Source: Chthonomonas sp035294165 (GTDB lineage: Bacteria; Armatimonadota; Chthonomonadetes; Chthonomonadales; Chthonomonadaceae). Taken from it: a stretch of 27,006 nucleotides of DNA. The notes beneath the pieces were generated by a model. That model did no database searches. It had not been told where the DNA came from and saw nothing but the letters and a program-made list of their open reading frames with translations. This document shows, one piece after another, positions 23,708 through 27,006 of this stretch (positions within the stretch are counted from its first letter, which is position 1; every line of letters starts with the position of its first letter). The stretch spans positions 1-27,006 of the forward strand of contig NZ_DATGLN010000156.1 of assembly GCF_035294165.1 (NCBI RefSeq). Direction: 5' to 3'. The position numbers and the translations under genes are program-made.

Positions 23708-24741
23708 TGCAAGCGGCCGTTCTTTACGGGCCGGAGGATGTGCGGATCGAGGAGGTGCCTATAGGGGAACCGGCCGAAGGGGAAGTACGGGTGCGAATAC
23801 ATGCCGCATTAACCTGTGGCACCGACGTGAAGGTCTATCGCCGTGGGTACCATGCGCGCATGATTCGGCCTCCCGCGTTGTTTGGGCATGAGTTTGCCGG
23901 AGTCATCGAGGCCATCGGGCCTAACGTTCAGGGGTGGCAGGTAGGTCAGCGCGTTGTCGCTGCAAATTCGGCTCCGTGCGGCCGATGCCTCTTTTGCCGA
24001 CGTAAACAACCGGAGTTGTGCCGCGATCTGCTGTTCCTGAATGGGGCCTATGCTGAAACCATCCTCGTGCCTGCTCGCATCGTCGCAACGAACCTTTTGC
24101 CCATACCCCCTCACCTCGATTTTTCGGAGGCGGCCCTTGTAGAGCCTCTAGCCTGTGTGGTGCACGGGTTAGAACGTCTGCCTATCTGCCCTGGAGAGAG
24201 CGTGGCGGTGCTCGGTCTTGGCCCTATAGGCCTCCTGTTTGTACGCCTTTGCGTTCTGGCCGGGGCGAGAGTTCTTGCCGTTGGGCGACGTGAGGGACGG
24301 CTTGCGCTAGCCAAAGCGCTCGGTGCCGACAAAGTTTTCGATCTCCAAGCGGGAGAGGAGGTTTTTCAGCACCTCAAAAGCCTCACGGAAGAGGGGCTAG
24401 GTGCCGACTGGGTTATCGAAGCCGTAGGTACCCCGCAGGCATGGGAGAACGCGATCACGCTGGCCCGGCCCGGCGGAACGGTGTGTCTTTTCGGCGGCTG
24501 CCCCGCCGGCAGCTCTATAGCTCTGGATACCCATCGCGTTCATTATGAGGAGGTCACTCTCACAAGTGCCTTCCATCACACACCTAGCGCCGTACGGCAA
24601 GCACTGGCCCTGCTTTCAGAGGGACAGATTCCCTCGCACCTCTTTCTACAGCATCGGGCTACTCTCTCTCAGCTTCCCGACGTGCTTGCCGGTCTGGCCA
24701 ACGGCAAACTCGACGTTGTAAAGGTGGTCGTTACCCCCTAG
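23707..24741 (+). CDS. zinc-dependent medium-chain dehydrogenase 2 (tandem paralogue)
   Basis: A 344-residue paralogue of the preceding gene. I start it at ATG 23707 (MQAAVLYGPE), the usual family N-terminus, overlapping the upstream TAA by one base; ATG 23698 is three codons earlier. Catalytic zinc residues are C37 (TCGTD), H61 and E62; structural cysteines are C91, C94, C97 and C105; the nucleotide loop is GLGPIG. After the Rossmann strand it reads VGRREG, with Arg where an Asp or Glu often binds the ribose, which may indicate NADP use. The pair may do successive oxidations, or act on different products. The stop TAG shares the CTAG of the convergent dehydrogenase gene. Confidence 0.9.
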   Translation: MQAAVLYGPEDVRIEEVPIGEPAEGEVRVRIHAALTCGTDVKVYRRGYHARMIRPPALFGHEFAGVIEAIGPNVQGWQVGQRVVAANSAPCGRCLFCRRKQPELCRDLLFLNGAYAETILVPARIVATNLLPIPPHLDFSEAALVEPLACVVHGLERLPICPGESVAVLGLGPIGLLFVRLCVLAGARVLAVGRREGRLALAKALGADKVFDLQAGEEVFQHLKSLTEEGLGADWVIEAVGTPQAWENAITLARPGGTVCLFGGCPAGSSIALDTHRVHYEEVTLTSAFHHTPSAVRQALALLSEGQIPSHLFLQHRATLSQLPDVLAGLANGKLDVVKVVVTP

Positions 24742-26297
24742 AAGCGCTCGGACACGGATTTCGCCTGCAAGAAGAGACCTAGGTAGTCCGGGCCACCGGC
24801 TTTGCTGTCGGTGCCCGACATGTTGAAACCGCCAAACGGTTGTACTCCCACAAGGGCACCGGTGCATTTCCGGTTAATGTAGAGGTTTCCAACATGAAAC
24901 TCGCGGCGTGCCCTCTCGATGTGCTCGCGGTTGTAGGAAAACAGGGCACCGGTAAGGCCGTATTCGGTGCCATTGGCGATCTCCAATGCATGGTCAAAAT
25001 CTTCCGCTTTAATCACGGCAAGCACCGGCCCGAATATCTCCTCTTGAGCGATCCGAGCGTTCGGCGCCACATCCCGAAAGATGGTCGGATGAATAAAGTA
25101 ACCGGTCTCGTCCGGCTCCGCAGGGTCTACCCCGCCCATAACAAGTTCCCCTTCCGTTTTGCCGATGGCGATATAGCTTTGGATTTTTCGGTAGGCGTCG
25201 GCATCTATCACCGCGCCCATATCTATGCCATATTGTGCCGGATCGCCCACACGCAACCGCCGTGCCTGTTCAATAACCTTCTGTAGCAACGGCTCATAGA
25301 GGTTTTTATGTATGATGAGGCGCGAGCAGGCGGAGCACTTCTGCCCCTGAAACCCAAACGCTGACCGTACGATCTCGGTAGCAGTGGTTTCTAGCCCTAC
25401 CCCATCATCCACAATAATGGCATCTTTGCCGCCCATCTCAAGAATGGCACGACGCAGAAACTTTTGATTAGGCTGCACCGTTGCCACCCTTTGGTAGATA
25501 TGTATTCCAACCTCCTTGCTACCGGTAAAAGCAACAAAGCGGATTTTGGGGTGCCCCGTTAACGCCTCTCCAACGGTCTCACCGGGGCCGGGCATCAAGT
25601 TGACGACCCCAGGAGGAAACCCCGCCAAATCTAACAGCTCCATCAACTTGGCCGCAATCACAGAGGCCTGCTCCGCCGGCTTCACGATCACCGTGTTGCC
25701 CGCTACCACCGCAGCCATCGTCATACCGGTGAGGATGGCCAGAGGAAAGTTCCACGGCGCGATCACGGCCCCAACCCCTAAAGGCAGATAGAAATAGACG
25801 TTCTCTTCGCCGGGGAAATCCACCGTGGGCTTGCCTTGTCCCCAACGAACGGCCTCACGGGCGTAATACTCCAAAAAGTCTATGGCCTCAGCCACATCGG
25901 CATAGGCCTCGCTCCAGCTTTTGCTGACCTCATAGACCATCCAAGCCGCAAACTCGTAGATGCGACGACGTAGAATAGCGGCCAACTTTACCAGGTGTCT
26001 TGCTCTTACCTCCGGCGATAGGCTAGCCCATGCCGGAAAGGCGCGTTCCGCCTCTAAAACCGCCTTCTCGACCAACTCCGGCGGGGCCGTACAGACCTGC
26101 CCCACAACTTGGTGCGGCTTGGCAGGATTGATGCTCACTAAACGCTCCGTGCTCTCGATGCGAGAGGTACCTAAATAGACCGGATAGAGCTTGCCCAACT
26201 GCCCCGCAACGGCCTGCAAAGCCTCTTCCATCTTCTTACGAGGGCGCTCTTCGCTGAAATTTGGATACGGATACTCGTTCTGGAATGGCGTAAACAT
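24738..26297 (-). CDS. pruA: delta-1-pyrroline-5-carboxylate dehydrogenase (L-glutamate gamma-semialdehyde dehydrogenase)
   Basis: This 519-residue aldehyde dehydrogenase oxidises glutamate gamma-semialdehyde to glutamate in proline and arginine breakdown. The ALDH hallmarks are VVAPWNFP-type (IAPWNFPLAI), VKPAEQ (K206), the general base E287 in LEMGG and nucleophile C321 in FGFQGQKCSACSR. The double Cys-Ser-Ala-Cys and the N-terminal FQNEYPYPN with PVYLG before the substrate domain are typical of the monofunctional P5C dehydrogenase group; length (about 515) agrees. No proline dehydrogenase gene is visible here. GGGA lies before ATG 26297. It follows the DUF192 gene by 62 bases on the same strand. 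Another semialdehyde substrate cannot be excluded. Confidence 0.9.
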   Translation of the reverse strand: MFTPFQNEYPYPNFSEERPRKKMEEALQAVAGQLGKLYPVYLGTSRIESTERLVSINPAKPHQVVGQVCTAPPELVEKAVLEAERAFPAWASLSPEVRARHLVKLAAILRRRIYEFAAWMVYEVSKSWSEAYADVAEAIDFLEYYAREAVRWGQGKPTVDFPGEENVYFYLPLGVGAVIAPWNFPLAILTGMTMAAVVAGNTVIVKPAEQASVIAAKLMELLDLAGFPPGVVNLMPGPGETVGEALTGHPKIRFVAFTGSKEVGIHIYQRVATVQPNQKFLRRAILEMGGKDAIIVDDGVGLETTATEIVRSAFGFQGQKCSACSRLIIHKNLYEPLLQKVIEQARRLRVGDPAQYGIDMGAVIDADAYRKIQSYIAIGKTEGELVMGGVDPAEPDETGYFIHPTIFRDVAPNARIAQEEIFGPVLAVIKAEDFDHALEIANGTEYGLTGALFSYNREHIERARREFHVGNLYINRKCTGALVGVQPFGGFNMSGTDSKAGGPDYLGLFLQAKSVSERF

Positions 26298-26359
26298 GAG
26301 ATCGGTTCCCTTTCTGAAAATAAATCTAAAAAAACCCTTCTTCCCTATCTACTAGACTC

Positions 26360-26740
26360 TCAAAAAGGCCTCCCCTGTTCCCGTGGAATTTTTATATAGT
26401 GCCTTCCCGGTCGAATGTTGCCGCGCACCAAAGCCCCTGCAGGCATCTCCACAACAACTCGCGTGCCCCAAATCGGCCCACAGATTCGCCACGGCTTTAC
26501 ATGCAGGGCCTTATGCACCGCAAGGCCGCTTTTGTCTAAAAAGAGGAGGTCAATCTCAAAGCGCATGCCAAAGGTGTGTACCCCGTTGCACGGCTCGATC
26601 CATAACCCCTCGCTCTCATCTAATCCCCTTTTGCCTAGCAGTCCAACCACCTGCTTCCAAAAAGTATCTGCAACATGCAAATTCTCTATCACCACGTTGC
26701 CGCTCTCTACTTCCAAAAGCGAATACAAAGCTTCTCCCAT
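26360..26740 (-). CDS. DUF192 family protein
   Basis: A 126-residue protein of the DUF192 family. The signature is visible: GLLGKRGLDESEGLWIEPCNGVHTFGMRFEID (PCNxVHTFGM with C51, H55) followed by LLFLD and VVEMPAGAL. Many homologues are exported; this one has no signal peptide. The family's role is not established. A GAGG lies about ten bases before ATG 26740. It is the first gene of a possible two-gene unit with the P5C dehydrogenase, although a T-rich spacer separates them. Confidence 0.85.
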   Translation of the reverse strand: MGEALYSLLEVESGNVVIENLHVADTFWKQVVGLLGKRGLDESEGLWIEPCNGVHTFGMRFEIDLLFLDKSGLAVHKALHVKPWRICGPIWGTRVVVEMPAGALVRGNIRPGRHYIKIPREQGRPF

Positions 26741-26878
26741 GCCATCAGTCTACCTCACGAAACCTTCTGGCCGCCGAAACCGGTGCGAAACTTCGATGAT
26801 GTAGACCGACAGAAACCCATAGACTTGCAATAGATTGAGTCTCAACAAAACGTAGGACACGCTGCAAAAAAATTCTTC
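26741..26878. other. spacer, nothing recognised
   Basis: Upstream region of the DUF192 gene and of the cold-shock promoter. I see no clear promoter for DUF192 and no RNA gene. Confidence 0.4.
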
Positions 26879-26907
26879 TTGACAAATTGGCATACAGGCT
26901 TTATACT
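26879..26907 (+). promoter_or_regulatory. cold-shock gene promoter
   Basis: TTGACA (26879-26884) and TATACT (26902-26907) are exactly 17 bases apart, a strong sigma70 promoter. Transcription would start near 26914, giving a leader of about 50 bases. The leader contains CCGG...CCGG complementary arms (about 26921-26935) that could form a small temperature-sensitive hairpin. Confidence 0.88.
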
Positions 26908-26964
26908 TTTTTGATGACCACCGGGCATATACCGGAATTCGTTTCCTTCTTTAGGAGGACGTGT

Positions 26965-27006
26965 ATGCAAATTAGAGGTCGTGTTAAGTGGTTCAGCAAC
27001 GCTAAG
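26965..27006 (+). CDS. cold-shock protein, N-terminus only (partial)
   Basis: The reading frame from ATG 26965 gives MQIRGRVKWFSNAK before the window ends. The VKWF stretch matches the RNP-bearing N-terminus of CspA-type cold-shock domains, RNA-binding chaperones of about 67 residues. AGGAGG (26953-26958) is six bases upstream of the start. The strong promoter suits a highly expressed gene. Confidence 0.9.
   Translation, partial: MQIRGRVKWFSNAK

Noticed and set aside
1..27006. tRNA genes, CRISPR arrays, phage or transposase genes
   Set aside because: I looked for T-loop GGTTCGAATCC-type motifs, evenly spaced direct repeats and transposase or integrase motifs in all gaps, on both strands, and found none that hold up. 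This was by eye, so a short tRNA could be missed.

Overview
The window begins inside the 5' end of a 16S rRNA gene read on the minus strand (about 136 bases) and ends 14 codons into a cold-shock gene. The 16S start, the moderate GC content, the futalosine (menaquinone) gene, strong sigma70-type promoters, AGGAGG ribosome sites and several secreted carbohydrate-active enzymes suggest a saprophytic bacterium. Armatimonadota, something like Chthonomonas, is my best guess; this is an inference from sequence feel and no search was run.

Layout. 1-1016: 16S 5' end, its leader with a boxA-like site, and a clear rRNA promoter on the minus strand, followed by about 600 bases with only doubtful small ORFs and one minus-strand terminator. 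1017-2967: pth (minus), a possible 49-residue ORF, and a zinc-ribbon membrane protein (plus). 2968-3483: a gene-poor, repeat-bearing spacer. 3484-6090: serS and a secreted clan-A glycosidase (minus). 6363-9721: an HtrA-type protease without an export signal, then mqnE and an LD-carboxypeptidase, one base apart. 9722-10026: an 83-base MITE-like element. 10027-15244: a four-gene operon of an exported cyclase-fold repeat protein, a MoxR ATPase, a DUF58 protein and a BatA-like membrane vWA protein. 15245-16741: a possibly frameshifted small gene on the minus strand, a 108-residue protein made of five short repeats, and lexA. 16926-19082: a large secreted GH87-like beta-helix enzyme with two carbohydrate-binding-like modules (minus). 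19083-19657: three copies of an ~85-base repeat with a row of hairpins. 19658-20341: a Bax-inhibitor-1 family membrane protein (minus). 20517-24741: a secreted GH141-like beta-helix enzyme translationally linked to two zinc-dependent dehydrogenases. 24738-26740: a delta-1-pyrroline-5-carboxylate dehydrogenase and a DUF192 protein (minus). 26879-27006: promoter and start of a cold-shock gene.

How it fits together. Most genes are housekeeping (translation, SOS, menaquinone, wall recycling, proline/glutamate catabolism). The accessory layer is polysaccharide attack by three secreted glycosidase-type enzymes, one of them tied to an oxidative catabolic pair. The MoxR/DUF58/BatA operon is a likely chaperone-type machine whose exported first member may be its client or partner. 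The observations I rate most worth a second look are the 21-residue-period repeat protein beside lexA, the four-copy ~85-base repeat family, the T5-tract frameshifted ORF at 15148-15524, and the GH141/dehydrogenase cassette. I saw no CRISPR array, prophage, transposase or tRNA gene.
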